DNA of 64,000 bases, taken from Beverwykella pulmonaria. Lineage: Eukaryota; Ascomycota; Dothideomycetes; Pleosporales; Melanommataceae. The stretch spans positions 4,121,068-4,185,067 of the forward strand of contig BCHH01000001.1 of assembly GCA_001599595.1 (NCBI GenBank). The letters are read 5' to 3'. The translations under genes were made by a program, and so were the position numbers. The notes under the pieces are model-generated. The model made no database searches, was not told the DNA's origin, and saw nothing but the letters and a program-made list of their open reading frames with translations. Shown piece by piece: positions 11,222 to 23,703 of this stretch (the stretch's first letter is position 1; every line of letters starts with the position of its first letter).

Positions 11222-11659
11222 ATGTCCACGTCACTCTCCTCATCAGAACCTCAAGTCAACATCACCGCCCTCCAAACTCTCCTCGCCACCTACCCACCTC
11301 ACAAACCCATTCACATGCTCAACCTCCTCCGCTACCGTCCCCTCGCCGTCTACACTACCCCCTACCCGCCCTCAACCAACACAGCTACCTGCACAGGCCA
11401 CGAAGCGTATCATGGACGCTATCTCCCAGCCGTAAAACCCATTCTCGAAGAAATCGGGGCGGAGATCATCTTCATCGGTAAGGCCTGTGAGGGACTGATT
11501 GTGGGCGCAGAGAAGTGGGATGAGGTTCTGATTGTCAGGTATCCGAGCGCGGAGACGTTTAGAGATATGGCGGGGAGTGAGAGGTATATAGGGGAGGCGG
11601 GTGTGCATAGGTTGGCGGCGGTCGGGGGGATGGGGTTGGTGCCAGTGGAGGTGGAGTGA
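11222..11659 (+). CDS. DUF1330-family small protein
   Basis: A single uninterrupted frame of 145 residues. The region HMLNLLRYRP near the start, followed by GHEAYHGRYLPAVKPILEEI, VLIVRYPSAETFRDM and a final HRLAAVGGMGLVPVE, fits DUF1330. These are small alpha/beta proteins of the dimeric ferredoxin-like (EthD/ABM-like) type. The enzymatic role of fungal members is not established. The start was chosen at the first ATG after a CA-rich leader, and the next Met would cut the first beta strand. No signal peptide is seen, so it is probably cytosolic. The third-position bias toward C in the first half marks it as real coding sequence. Confidence 0.75.
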   Translation: MSTSLSSSEPQVNITALQTLLATYPPHKPIHMLNLLRYRPLAVYTTPYPPSTNTATCTGHEAYHGRYLPAVKPILEEIGAEIIFIGKACEGLIVGAEKWDEVLIVRYPSAETFRDMAGSERYIGEAGVHRLAAVGGMGLVPVEVE

Positions 11660-12161
11660 TGATGGGGATGTACGAGGGAAGAGGATCAGGAAAGGGGAGT
11701 CATAATTTGAGGGTATACTACTGAGATCCATGTACTGAAAGAATATCTTGTACCTACCTAAATAGACTAGCAGTGATGTGCCGCAATCGGACAAAGAGCC
11801 GAACGATGCCGAACGAGAAGTCGCAATAACAAAACTGTTGCTTTCTTACTCTTAAAAGAGCATATTCCCATCTTCGAACACAAATTTATGGGGCTCAACA
11901 AGTTGTAGATAGGTATGAGAGGCTGACGTGTTGGACAAAAGCGGCAAAGCGGCACTAATTAGAGCTGTTTAGCTTGTGATGAACTAGGAGCCTCAGCCTC
12001 GTTCTTTAACTCCACCATAAGATTTGACCTACTCAATACGCGATTTTCAACAACTCCCCACCAAATGGGCTCCATTTATATAAATTATACGTCAAAGAGT
12101 CAAATTTCTGAAAGGCAAACTCGCAAACCGCTTTAGGGCAGGTGCCACCTTTTCTCCATCG
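11660..12161. other. intergenic with TATA-like box before the kinase relic
   Basis: No gene seen. TTTATATAAATT at 12074-12085 lies 77 bases before the kinase ATG and may be its old TATA element. Confidence 0.35.
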
Positions 12162-14372
12162 ATGGATGGTCAACACTTGGATGCATTATCCATGGCACAA
12201 GCGGAACTCGATGATTACTTCGCACCGGGTTCCGCAACCCAACTTATTGATGGCGATTTCTCCAACATGGGCCAGCTCCTTGCCGTAACGAGTTCTCCAA
12301 GTCCGTCCGAAAACCCTAAACTCTACTATATTTTGCGCCGGATAAGGCGACTTGACTTGCTTCAGAGGTTCATAGAGGCCGGCTTCTCGGATTTGTGGCT
12401 CCCGTTACCCAAGCGTACCTTGCAGAAGATTCTGGATATTGCGGACCGAACCCCCTTTTTCGACGCGCAAAGCGTGTATCTAAATACCGAGAAGCCCATG
12501 CAACTATATGGACAACACTTCTCCTATGTCGACGCGGAGAGCATGGATCTAAAAGAGATTGGGCTACTTGGGGGAGGAGGTTTTGGTGAAGTTCATCACG
12601 TCGTCCATTCGAAAAGCGGAAAGCATTACGCTAGGAAGACTATGTTTCGACTAGGCAATCATCGAAGACACCAGATTATGATGACTAGCTTTGCAAGAGA
12701 GCTAAAGGGTATGCGGCGTGTAAATCACCACCATTGGGTAGACCTCATAGCAACCTGTACCGATTTAGATTCAGTCGTGCTGTTGTCGTCTCCGGTCGCA
12801 GATATGGACTTGGCCCATTTCCTGGATTTGGACCTTAATCCTTTGCAATTATCGACACTCCGCCGCTCTGTTGGCTGTATCACCTCAGCCCTCTTGTATC
12901 TCCACATAATTGACATCAGGAAAATATTCCTTCATACTTAGTCACAGAGTATCAACGCCTTGTTCAATCTAATCAGGCATAGGCATGGTGATTTGAAGCC
13001 GCACAACATACTTGTTCACGGATCAAACATATTACTGACTGATTTCGGCTTCTGGTATGAAAAGCTCTGGCGAATTAAAACTTCAAGGAGATTTCAGCTA
13101 AATCATTGCTAGTCGTGATTCGTCTGATAGCGGTGTCTCTACCACAGCCGGTCCAGGACATCAGACCCCACGCTATTCCGCGCCGGAGGTATTCGAGTAC
13201 GAGTCTCGAAACCGGCTGACCGATATTTGGGACTAGGATGCGTTCTGCTCGAAATAATATCTCGAATCCGCGGTCACAAACTCACTACCCTGAAGCAGTT
13301 TTGGAAATCGAAAGCGAATTGCGAAGATAGCTTCTCAAAGAATATGGAAGCTACTACACTATGGTTCCGAAAACTAACCGATGGTCAGCCAAAAACCCAG
13401 CATGGCCCCAGTAGAAGAGAGTTGCTATTAATATCCTTCATTTATCACCTTCTGCTCGAGCCAGATCGACTTCTCCGTCCGACAGCTCAACAGGTACTCT
13501 TCAAGTTGAAAGACGTCGATTTTATCTATCCAGTGGGTAATATGGAAAGCTTTGTCGGACCATGTTGTTCCACACAGAGTAAGCTCGACCCCAGTGCCAC
13601 AGAAAAATTGCTCTCCAGAGGTGATACGTCAACATGGCCGGAAGTGAGGTTGAATCCAAGCGAGAAGCCGCCCCAATAGCCCCTCATAGATGTCTTATCT
13701 CTCGACGATCATCTCACATATCTCTTTCTGGATATTGACCTCAATGTGCTCGCTCAGAGGAACCTGGAGACTACAAATTTACCGGGCGTACAGGCGATTG
13801 AGCGCATTCTAGCATCGCAACAGGAACTAGACTCCCTCAAGACCATGGTCCAGGCAATGATGCAAGCTCTGCGCCTCAACAGACAAACAATTTCCATGTC
13901 CGATACCATTGTTGAACACATAACCAAAAGCATCTCCATCAACGGGCTGCAAGCGACAGCCTTCTGGGTGGGGTTCCTCAACATACAACCAGTAGGGGAT
14001 GGGATCCCGAAAGTGCATACCGTGCAGATGAGTCTTGGTTCCTTCCGTCTTGATCGCCAAACAGACTACCTCAAACCATTCATTGTCATGATATTCGACC
14101 TCAACGAAGGTGAAAGTACGGTCGGCACATTCAAGATCAAGGACGAAGAATCCCTTAGTCCTGGCGAACGCGAAATCGAATATAACATTGGGGATGTATG
14201 GACCGACGGCCTACCCGCAACAGCAGAGGGATCTGCCCTCGATGTCCCCAAAAGCACCAAGGAGGTCTACGCCAAATTCCGTAGGCAATTAGAGCATCGC
14301 CAACGCAAATATTTGGGGCTTGTAGGTCTCCAGGCCATGTCATCTTCTCATACAGAGGCTGACTCATCGTAG
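12162..14372 (+). pseudogene. broken serine/threonine protein kinase gene
   Basis: The kinase order is clear. An N-terminal region (LYYILRRIRRLDLLQRFIEA) is followed by a Gly-rich loop LGGGGFGEV and the Lys strand HYARKTM (about 12570-12650). Next come the catalytic loop HGDLKPHN and DFG (about 12970-13050), then TPRYSAPEV (about 13170). A probable intron, GTATGA at 13055 to CTAG at 13112, keeps phase. Disruptions: an in-frame TAG at 12939 between the N- and C-lobes (unless it is inside an unrecognised intron), one base missing at about 13231 inside the conserved DIW..G segment, and TAG at 13677. The original frame then stays open to 14372 with a further C-terminal region of unknown type. It resembles a family of cytosolic fungal kinases with unknown targets. 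A sequencing error could explain the single-base shift but not the stops. Confidence 0.7.
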
Positions 14373-15624
14373 CTCCAAGAACGCAGAACCATCAAAAGGG
14401 TGAGTCCCCCATTGAAACCGCTCTGTAGAAACAACGAGGAGCTGAATTTCCTAGGGTCTGGAGAAAGCAAGATGTCTTCCGTGCACACAGAAAAACGAGG
14501 AATGTAGCGGGCCCAGCGAAATGGGCTGTGTCCAATGTCGAGCACAACATAGACAATGCAGTTTCAACCTTGCGGAAATCCGAGATGGCGGCAGACGGCA
14601 GATGTATCTCGATGAAAGGGCGCATCTAGATGAGATGATTACAGTGCGGTGGGCTAGCTAGTTTCCAAACAGATCTTGATGTATTTCCTACTCTCCGATA
14701 TTGTGTGGAGTCCTTAACTGTTGTATGATCTTGTTTCTTCAAAGATTGCCCATATCGCAAACAAGGCAATTCACCCACACAACGCCCGCGACAACTCCAC
14801 AAAATTCCTATCTGGGTGATCCTTGGAAGGCTTGAAGCGACTACGGGCCTGAATCTCATATCTCCCGTGATTTTTTTCTGCCCCCGCACATGCCCCCATA
14901 AGCATGCTAATCCTATTTGAGGGAAAACAGAGGGCACGTACCGAACTGGACACCGTGCCCAGGCGATACTCCACACAAAGCGGTAAGAGGCTCACTAGAC
15001 TACAACTACGCATAAGCGATAAGCATCTAGTCTCCCAGCTGAATGCACTCCTACGGAAGTTTTACTCTGATCTCTGTTCTCACTGGTTCTTTTTTGGTGG
15101 TAGCTCTTTGCTCCACAAATTCACGAACAGACTAGTCCGGATAAAAAATTGCTGCTGTGAATAACAGGTGCACCGAGCACATTAAAGACGTCGCAGACTG
15201 CCGACTTCCAGAACCCGCATGCGCACTGTATCTTTCAAGACCTAAGCTTAACCGTGCATCTGCCCGCACTTGCAATTTCCGGGTCAGAGAAGCTCTGTGC
15301 TCCGGTCGCCATGTCGGGTATGTCGCGAAATTGCGTGCTTGTCACGTAAATGTCATTTATTGTTCACCGACTACGTTCTTTCGACACTTGTACAAGAGAA
15401 GCCTTCTTTCTCGATACTTTACTTCTTTGCTTTGTCCACTTTCTCGCTCAGCAAACAATAATCGGAAACGATTATCCAAAATATAACCGAGTTCCACGGC
15501 TCAAATACACAAAGGAAACAGAGGTTTGTGGTTCGGTGCAGCTTTGTGGGCCTTCCAAGTGCGAAGGGTAAATTCTGACACGGTCTCGACATTTTGACTA
15601 CAAGCCTTCACGAAGTCCGTTATC
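14373..15624. other. 1.25-kb intergenic, no gene seen
   Basis: Short open frames on both strands lack recognisable motifs and look like chance. The last 200 bases before 15625 probably hold the promoter and leader of the UPF0643-like gene. Confidence 0.45.
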
Positions 15625-16532
15625 ATGGCCCCAGGTACAGACTTGTCAATTCTCGCGAGCGAGATTGAAAAAGCTCACGACATGCCACTGCCCACCAAAA
15701 CGGTGAAGACCAGTTCGGCTACTCCGTCAATCGGCGCGACCGTCCTGGATCCATCTCTCATATCCACAGACTTCGACCTGCTCAGATTCGAGGCCGCGGC
15801 GTATGATCAACTACACGTCTCCAATGCCAAGGACAACAAGCATATCGAGAACATTAATCTCTCGGCTACTCCGCTACTCTCTACACTTCTCATCTCCTCC
15901 CCTTACAACAACTCTGGTCACTATCTCGATCTCGCTACCCTTTCTACCCCAAACCTCATCCTCGGCAAAGCTCTCACGGCCCTCAAACCACTACGATCTG
16001 ACTACGCCACTGCGCGGTACACAGAAGCTCTGAACCTTCACACTGTCGTCGACCTTGTGAGAAAGTTTGCCACAGATGAGGATTTCGCCTGGAAAGAGCA
16101 GACCTTCTACGTTGTTAGCTTCCGCTCTAAGCTCAAAGAGGTCATCGACAGTGAATTACTGTACGCGCTGGATTACGAGAGTCATAGGGAGGCGTGTGAG
16201 AGTGGGGGATTGCTAAAGTATTGGTTTGGGAAGCCAGATGGGGAGAGGAGAAATTTGGCTACTTGTAAGTGATCAATTGCTCCTATGAGATTTAGTTTGA
16301 ACTCTTTTCTTTCGGCGCTTGGAGTTTCTGAGGGTGTTTGATTTGGGGGAATTTGCTGACTGGAGTAGGCTTCTGGCGCTCTCGTGAAGACGCTCGACTT
16401 GGCGGTCTTGGCCCATGGCACAAGAAAGCTCGCGCTGCGGGTCGCGAGCTCTACGAATCTATCGTCTTCTCAACTCACCGCTTCACAATCCTAGATGGAG
16501 CTACTGACTTCACTTTTGGGAACTGGGAGTAG
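15625..16532 (+). CDS. conserved fungal protein, UPF0643-like
   Basis: Two exons, 15625-16264 and 16369-16532, are joined across a 104-nt intron (GTAAGT to GTAG, phase 1), giving 267 residues. Coding signals are strong. Near the end of exon 1 is TFYVVSFRSKLKE, and exon 2 gives FWRSREDARLGGLGPWHKKA and TILDGATDFTFGNWE. This pattern matches my memory of the UPF0643 family (type member in S. pombe), which is conserved in ascomycetes with no assigned function. No signal peptide or membrane segment is visible. The intron falls between the invariant-looking Cys and FWRS, so the two exons clearly belong together. Confidence 0.65.
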
Positions 16533-17460
16533 CAAGAGCAACTTGCATCCGAGTCCAAATTCAGGGACTGGCTGTGATGTCAGTCTGCATTGCTCGTCTG
16601 GGCTTACTCCACGTTTTCCTCATTTCCTAACTCAAAATGATCACTAGACTCCCGACAAGACCTAAAACTGGGAAGGATGATTGCAAAATTCAAATGGTGG
16701 TTATTGCATGTTAGCTGACATGGTGTTTGCGTTGCATTGCGTTGGGTTAATTTACGTCATTTTCACAAGTTATACGGCAGTACGGATTGGACGATGCGTC
16801 ACGGTACTCATTTTTCACTGTTCATGTTTAGACAAGGCGCTTTGAAAGGATGAGTGACGGGAATGGCACATGGGTTAATGAGGTTCGCATTTGAGGACAG
16901 CCTAGGGCAAGGAGTGATAGCTCTTTCTTCTTTCCATGTGTCGAATTTTCACGGTAGCACGAAACAACTGAGCCACTCTCACTAACTACGGCCTTCCTCG
17001 AAAAATAGATCTTAAGATAAAAAATATCAAGCATATACACACATGTGCTTCCACTTTTCTATCTTTATTGGCGTTCTTACACATTTCTCTATGTCCTTTA
17101 CTATATCCCTATTTTCATACCTAAGTTCCTTTGTATCCCATTCTACCCAAGGACAATTTCAACTGTTTACTTATCCTGTGGATCGACTACTACCCTTATT
17201 CGGCTAAAGTCGCACACCATTGGACGCCGTCCTACTTATTTTCAGTAATCGCAGCTTAATAATTTGAGGGAATTTGTAGATCCGGACGAAGAATACACCG
17301 AGCGCGAGTTTAGAAATTAATAGTAAGTGTAATGCATGAGAGTATATATAATTGGGCTATTCGCAACTCTCCACTCGAACAACATCACACCACTACACGG
17401 TATTCTTCGATTACAAGACCTCAGGACACATCAGACAGGCAAAACTCTCCTATAGTAAGC
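16533..17460. other. intergenic, 3' tail and promoter region
   Basis: No gene seen. The stretch is AT-rich, and around 17045-17200 it is pyrimidine-rich with no protein signal. The right end contains the TATA-like box of the next gene. Confidence 0.4.
17343..17353 (+). promoter_or_regulatory. TATA-like box
   Basis: TATATATAATT lies 108-118 bases before ATG 17461, a suitable distance for a core promoter element of the dehydrogenase gene. Confidence 0.4.
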
Positions 17461-18581
17461 ATGACGAAAGAAACCATACTTTTGACAGGTGCGACTGGCA
17501 ACGTCGGCGCCGTCACTCTCTCCCAGCTCCTTCCCTTGCAACATATTGTCAACATCGTCATCCGCTCCTCATCCTCCATTGCCTTTTTCAAGGCCAAATA
17601 CCCCAGCGCGGTTTCTTCAGGCCAGCTCCTCTTTACCACAGTCCCCGATATGACAACCCCAGGCGTCTTCGACTTCGCCGCCGCTTCAGCAACCGCAATA
17701 ATCCACATTGCGACTCCGCTCGCGACTTCCAACTTCGTCAAGAATATGGTAGAGCCAACTTGGGCTATCGATCGCAACATTCTCGAGGCTGCGAAGAAAA
17801 GTCCAACAGTAAAGCGTGTCGTGGTTTGCGGCACAATTCTGCAAGTCGCTCGCATAGAGCAGTTCTTCGACCCCAGTCTCAAATTTTCAGAGAAAGATTT
17901 CAATGGGATCCAGCTTGAAGATGGAGTCGACGAGTGGTCGCCTGCGTATCAGTATGGGAAGACGCAGGCTGAGATCAAGACGTGGGCGTGGATGGAGGAG
18001 AATAAAGAAAGTGTGAGATTTGACGTGGTTATGCTGCTGCCGCCTTCGATCACGGGTCGTAGCCCCGAGGCAGTATATAGGCCGAGCGCGGAGAAGCCGG
18101 GTGGGATTGGCGGGATTTACAAGGCGCTGTTGAATGGGGACGCGGAGAAGATGGTAGATACGTCGCTGTTCCCAATTTGGCTGTAAGTTGCTTGAACTCT
18201 TATAAGTCCGGCCGTGTTATGATCGCGTTCTGAGTGTTAATTAGGGATACTGATGATGTTGCTCGTGCGCATATCATATCTCTTGACCAGAGCAAAGTCC
18301 TAGGGAATGAGCGATATATTCTCGCTTCTAGTGAGCCCTTGGACATGAGAGCTATTGCGAATAAGCTGCGCAAAGAGAAACCGGAATGGGCGAGTCGTAT
18401 TCCGGAACTAGAACAATTACCGACTAGTCGTCTGCAAGGGAAGTTTGCAAATATTGATACTTCAAAGGCGGATAAGGTCTTTGGGACGGACTGGAAAAGT
18501 GGTTATGAGAGTGTGAAGGAGACTGTGGCGGATGTAATCAGATGGGAGAAGGAGAACGGCGAATGGAAGAATGAAGTGTAG
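17461..18581 (+). CDS. NAD(P)-dependent extended short-chain dehydrogenase
   Basis: Exons 17461-18182 and 18245-18581 (intron 62 nt, GTAAGT to TTAG, phase 2) give 352 residues. The N-terminal Rossmann motif is TGATGNVG, and the catalytic YxxxK is Y163-Q-Y-G-K167. A C-terminal DTDDVARAHI stretch is typical of the dihydroflavonol-reductase/Gre2-like branch of extended SDRs. The frame opens upstream at 17332, but the Met at 17461 sits eight residues before the Rossmann motif as usual, and the upstream part overlaps the TATA box. The protein is probably a soluble carbonyl or ketone reductase; the substrate is unknown. Another SDR of the same branch lies just downstream in the same direction, so a local duplication or shared metabolic role is possible. 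The two proteins are clearly divergent. Confidence 0.85.
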
Positions 18582-18834
18582 GGTTGCTCGATCTCAGTGG
18601 GGTAGTATCGCTCTTTGCCAGTAGAACGTGATTTGATCACTGTCCAATCAGAACTCGCAAGAACAAGCCAGCAATTTATCCTTGATACCTGAGGCGAATG
18701 GGCTCGCGGACACCAAAAAACCTCTTCAGGCTCGCAACGAATACCGAGACAAGATATCGGGTACTCCGGTGATCTCTACAGTGAATTGAAGAAAATTGAG
18801 ACGTGTATTAGGTTGTGCTTCGACTAGCTGGAAC

Positions 18835-19851
18835 ATGGCCTCCCCGTCATACGTGCTTGTCACAGGAGCCACAGGCTTCATTGGGGCCCACGTCGTGGAC
18901 GAATTGCTAAGAAGGGGATGTAAAGTTCGAGCAGCCACACGAAGTCTCGGAAAGGGAGAACAGCTGAAGCAAGATCGCCCGGAATTCGCCTCTGAACTTG
19001 ACATCATCCAAATTAGGGACTTCTCGCAATCCGCCTCCTTTGGAGAGGCTATCAAGGAAATCGATGGCGTTGTTCACGTCGCAAGTCCCTGCGACTACTC
19101 AGTCCAAGACAACGAAAGAGAGCTTGTACGGCCCGCAATCGAAGGCGTCAAAGCGATTCTCGAAGCGTCTGCCGCGAATCCCAAGGTGAGGAGGGTAGTC
19201 ATCACATCTTCCTTCGCATCAGTCATGGACGCGAATCGAAAAGCACCACCGCACTTCACCTACACAGCCGCGGACTGGAACCCTCTTTCGTACGAAGAAT
19301 CTATCGCCAAAGAGACAAGCGCTGTCATCGCATATCGGGGTTCAAAGAAGTTCGCTGAACTAGAAGCTTGGAACTTTGTCAAGGAGCGCAAGCCTAGATT
19401 TGATCTCGTCACGCTTTGCCCTCCGATGACGTTCGGCCCTATTCGACATCCAGTGTCAAAGCTTGCGGAGCTCAATGAATCGAGCGCGAATTTGTGGAAG
19501 GTAGCGAGCGGGAAGGAGATGCCAGCGGCCCGTGTTCCCTTTTGGGTCGATGTCAGGGACCTGGCAAAGGCTCACGTGGAAGCGCTGTTCAGGCCGGAGG
19601 TTGGGGGGAAAAGATTTACAGTTGCTAGTCCGGAGAGGTTTTCATATGGGCTTGTGAGAGAAATTATTTGTGAAGAGTTTGAATGGGGCGTGGAAAGAGT
19701 CGCACAGGGAGAAAAGCAAAGAATTGATGATAGCTATGACTTGGATGGAGAGAGGGCTGCGAAGGAGCTGGGTCTGATGTATCGAGCTTTCAGGGATACA
19801 GTGAAGGATTTTGTTGGACAGGCCATAGCGATGGAGAAACATGAAGCATAG
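18835..19851 (+). CDS. Gre2-like NAD(P)-dependent aldehyde/ketone reductase
   Basis: An intron-less frame of 338 residues from ATG 18835. VLVTGATGFIGAHVVDELLR forms the dinucleotide-binding strand-turn-helix, and the active-site Y167-R-G-S-K171 gives YxxxK. VVHVASP and FWVDVRDLAKAHVEAL are hallmarks of the Gre2/dihydroflavonol-4-reductase group of extended SDRs. The frame extends upstream only through a non-ATG codon, and ATG 18835 is the natural start. The enzyme is probably cytosolic and reduces aldehydes or ketones with NADPH; the true substrate is unknown. It follows another SDR by 253 bp. Confidence 0.88.
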   Translation: MASPSYVLVTGATGFIGAHVVDELLRRGCKVRAATRSLGKGEQLKQDRPEFASELDIIQIRDFSQSASFGEAIKEIDGVVHVASPCDYSVQDNERELVRPAIEGVKAILEASAANPKVRRVVITSSFASVMDANRKAPPHFTYTAADWNPLSYEESIAKETSAVIAYRGSKKFAELEAWNFVKERKPRFDLVTLCPPMTFGPIRHPVSKLAELNESSANLWKVASGKEMPAARVPFWVDVRDLAKAHVEALFRPEVGGKRFTVASPERFSYGLVREIICEEFEWGVERVAQGEKQRIDDSYDLDGERAAKELGLMYRAFRDTVKDFVGQAIAMEKHEA

Positions 19852-20257
19852 CCGGGGCAAACAGACCTTTGAAATGCCTTTCTTTCTTCTCTTGGGTCGC
19901 GGGGAAAGTAGCACGTTCGATAGCCTCGTCCTCCAAGGCGCGTACAATAGAGAAACGTTGGTTGTGTATGACATTCCCGAAGTAATTGCTCTTTGTTGAC
20001 TGCCGACATGATTCTAGGAGGAATATGAACGAACCAGAACACCTCCATGCAGTACTACTACTGTATCTGCCAAATGGGGTCTACAAGATGGTAGCCATGC
20101 TGCTCAGAGTTCACAGTGAAACTAGAACGCGAACAGGAGGGTGGTCTTGGCAGGCGCTTGAGCCACATGTGCACGTGCCGCGACTTAAACGCGTCGTTCT
20201 TGAGCACCGTCCCCCACGTCCACCGAGCCACTAACAACATCACAATTGTTGCCCACC
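19852..20257. other. intergenic, promoter of the SCC3 homologue
   Basis: No gene seen. It contains CACGTG-like GTGCACGTGC at about 20169 and an ACGCGT box at 20189, just before the cohesin gene. Confidence 0.4.
20189..20194 (+). promoter_or_regulatory. candidate MluI cell-cycle box upstream of SCC3
   Basis: ACGCGT lies 64 bp before ATG 20258. This is the core of the MCB element bound by MBF-type G1/S regulators. A single copy is weak evidence, but the downstream gene is an S-phase cohesin subunit. Confidence 0.4.
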
Positions 20258-23200
20258 ATGAGCGCTGCCGTCGCCCCCTCACCGCCGCGCCGCAGATCAG
20301 GACGCGTTATCAATGCGAAACGAAAACGCGCCGATGAAAGCGACCTGCTCTCGGACGAACCCGAGGAAGAAAGTAGCGAGGGCGAGCCAGACGAAGAGGA
20401 AGTCAGAGAGAAGCGGCGGAAAGCGAAGAAGAAGCCAAAGACCAATGGAGAGACCATGAGCCTCGCCATCCGACCTGCGAAGGGGAAACCTACACGGCCC
20501 AAGAAACCGCGAAAAGCGCCCGCCCGGAAAAGCGCGCTCCTGGACGACGCCGATGGGCTATATGCTGAGGTATTTGCGCACGGCAACAGTCTCGAGGATA
20601 TCGCCGCGCAATGGGTCCAGAGCTTCCAGCAAAACGAAGCGCAAGCCGTGGCCGATATAGTCAACTTTGTGCTTCGGGCGGCTGGATGCCACATCAAAAT
20701 CGACGAAAACGATATCGCGGACCCAGACAATTGCCCGAACAGATTGGGCGAAATACAAGAAGAATATCAGGCTGTAGGTGTTCCGTTCCCTTCAGTGACA
20801 TCTGGCGCGTTAACATGAGATAGGAAAATGTGGCCGACTATCCTCTCATCACTCGAAGCCGCGGCAGCGCTGCCTTCAAAAACACTCTCCACGGCTTCTT
20901 CGTCGCCCTCATCGAGACAATAGCACATTCCGGGCTGCTGTACGAGAACATGGAGCTCATCGAGAACATCCAGGTGTGGATCAGCACCATGTCTTCTGCC
21001 CCAAACCGTCCCTTTCGACACACAAGCACTGTGGCATCTCTGGCAGTGACCAGCGCGCTGTCCAAGGTCGCAAACGACATTGTAGAGAACACGGCGAAGA
21101 AGATGCGCCAAAGCGAGTCTGAGGCCAAGAAGTCGCGTGTTAACAAGGCGCGAGTGGCTGCGGTCAACAAGGAGATTGGAGAATTGAATCAAAAGCTGGA
21201 GATTGTGAATGCAGCGATAGGCGACTGGTTTGACACTGTCTACGTCCACCGGTATCGAGATGTAGATCCGAAGATCCGGGTAGAGTGCGTTGAAGCATTA
21301 GCTGACTGGATCTCCACATACCCCGACAGGTTCTTCGACGGCGTTCATCTCCGATATTTGGGCTGGATTCTCTCCGATCCAAACTATCCTACGCGTGTTG
21401 AGGTTCTCAAGCAACTTCAAAAACTCTTCAAGGATAAGGATAAGCTCGCGGGGTTGAAGACTTTCACTGAGAGATTCCGGCCACGTATCGTTGAGATGGC
21501 GACACGAGATGCGGAGACGAGCGTTCGTGCCGCGGCAGTTGAGCTGCTGGATATCTTGCGGGAAGCCGGCTTCCTAGAACCCGACGATATTGACTCAGTG
21601 GGGAAGCTGATCTTCGACGCCGAGCCAAGGGTCCGAAGAGCTGTCGTGGGGTTCTTCGCCGAGAACGTCACCAGCGCATACGAGATCCAAATCGAGGATA
21701 TGGGAGGCCAAGAAGCTCTCGATGAGGCGCTGGTGCCCACCGAAGGCGACGAGGATTACGATACACCGAGATTGGAGTGGCTGAAACTGAAATGTCTGGT
21801 CGAACAACTTCTGGCTTACGACGAAGAGGGCGGCGAACTACCCGGTGCTGAACTCGGACTTGTTGCTGCGGGAATTGAGTCACGCTTTTCGCTGGCTGCG
21901 CAGGCGCTCTACGACGCTATTCCGGAACTTAGAGCCTGGGAAGTATTGGCAGGCTATTTGTTGTACGATCATTCTCAGACTGTTCAAAACGGTGGAGGCG
22001 AAGATGTCGAGTTAATGCTTCGGCAAAACTGCAAGCTCGAGGAAAAGCAGGAGACCGCACTACTGGATATTCTAAACACCGCCGTTCGGCTTCGATTACA
22101 GCGACTCGCCGAGACCCAGAAAGATAAGAAGAAAACAAAGGCCCAGCGGGAAGCCGACAAGGACGAGCAGGCGGAGACAGCGAAGAAGTTGTCGGTCCTC
22201 ATTCCACAGTTACTGAAGAAATTTGGTGCTCTGCCTGAAGCTGCCTCATTGTGTCTCCGCTTGGAACGGGAGCTCAATCTCGACGTCTTTCAGGAGCTAA
22301 GGCAAAACGCCGCGCTGACTGCACTACTGGATGACATCAACAAGCAATTCCTCACTCATCACAACGAGCGTGTCCTGAACGAAGCGGTAGAATCGATTCT
22401 CCACGCCCAAGGGCACGAGGACGCAAAAGAGCTCACGGCACTTAAAGTACAAGCTCTCTGGGATGATCTCATCAACACCTTTGATGTGCTCAGGCGCGGG
22501 AAAGACTTCTCAACGCGGGGGAATCTAGAACAGAGTACCCTAACTGGCGTCTCAAACATTATTTTGAAGATTGCAGAGCTAGCAAAGGTGTCCGATCCCG
22601 CTGTTCTCGATCAAATTCCGTCTGCACCAGCGAACTCGAGGGGTAGGTCGAAGAAGGATGCAACAAACACTACACCACCGATATCTTCATTGCTCCAGAT
22701 GCTCGATCGCGGCGTTCCAGCAGCAGACCTTGATCCTGAAACCGAGATCGCAGAGAACACACTCGTCCGCCATGCCATGACCGCATTGTTGTTCTATTTC
22801 ATGTGGAAATGCAAAGACTGCTCGTCACACATTGAGGCAGGCACAAGTCTACCCGATAATGAACTTACAGCTATTGCTAAGCGAAGGGACGCCTGCGTCA
22901 TGGCAACTATGAGGGTCATGGAGAGTCGGAAGGGTGCCGATGAGCTCAGAGTTGAGGCCGCCTACCTGTTACTTGATCTATACGACATGTTCCACACCCT
23001 TAAGAAATTCAAACCGAAGACAAGCAAAGGATCAAAGAAGCAAGCTAACGACGACTGGGAAGCTCTGTGCCGGGAAATCGACGAACCAACAACGAAAATT
23101 CTCCTTCAAATCCTTACGGCCGCAGAGAATAACTTCGCGAAACGAACAAAGAAACATCTTGAGGAGGGTAATATCGACGATGATCCTATCGACCCCGATG

Positions 23201-23703
23201 ACGAACCCGAGAGCAGCGACGATGAAGAAGAAGACGAAGAAGCTGACGAGCGGTTGCTTGAGGATAAGATGCTGCGTTCCTTGCTCGCAGAAGAGCGCCT
23301 CTGCTCGTTGGGCGGTCGTATCGTGCGCGCCGTTCTGGTAGGCACACTTGACGGCGCAAACTCAGGCGGCAAGAACATCGTACGAAAACATCTCGAACTA
23401 AATAAAACGAAGCTCGGGCCTCACTGGAAGGAAGTCGTCGCGCATCTTGACATTACAAAGACGATGAAAGGGAAGGGGGAGAAGGTAAAGACTGTGGTGG
23501 TCAAGGAGCCAGTGAAATCCGCAAAGAGCAAGGAGATCATCATCGACGACGAGAGTGATGAGGAGGAAGAAGATGAGAGAAGAGATGAAGACGAGGAGAT
23601 GGCGGATGTCGATGGTGAGGCAGAGGAACACTTAAACGGCGATGCGGAGGAGAATGGTGCCCCAGAGCGGTCGCCTGAAGTGGAGAGTGTCCTGGGTGAC
23701 TAA
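20258..23703 (+). CDS. cohesin subunit Scc3/Psc3 (STAG family)
   Basis: Exons 20258-20773 and 20824-23703 (50-nt intron, GTAGGT to ATAG, phase 0) give 1131 residues, normal for the family. The N-terminus is basic/acidic and disordered (RRRSGRVINAKRKR). The STAG domain follows across the splice site, with LHGFFVALIETIAHSGLLY and DWFDTVYVHRYRDVDPKIR. The conserved core continues with RYLGWILSDPNYPTRVEVLK. HEAT-like helices make up most of the rest, and the tail is strongly acidic. Scc3 binds the Scc1 kleisin and DNA and is needed for sister chromatid cohesion in the nucleus. A candidate MCB box stands 64 bp upstream. No disruption is seen. Confidence 0.93.

Noticed and set aside
17352..17918. 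188-residue plus-strand frame overlapping the first SDR
   Set aside because: Shadow of the dehydrogenase frame; Arg/His/Ser-rich without motifs.
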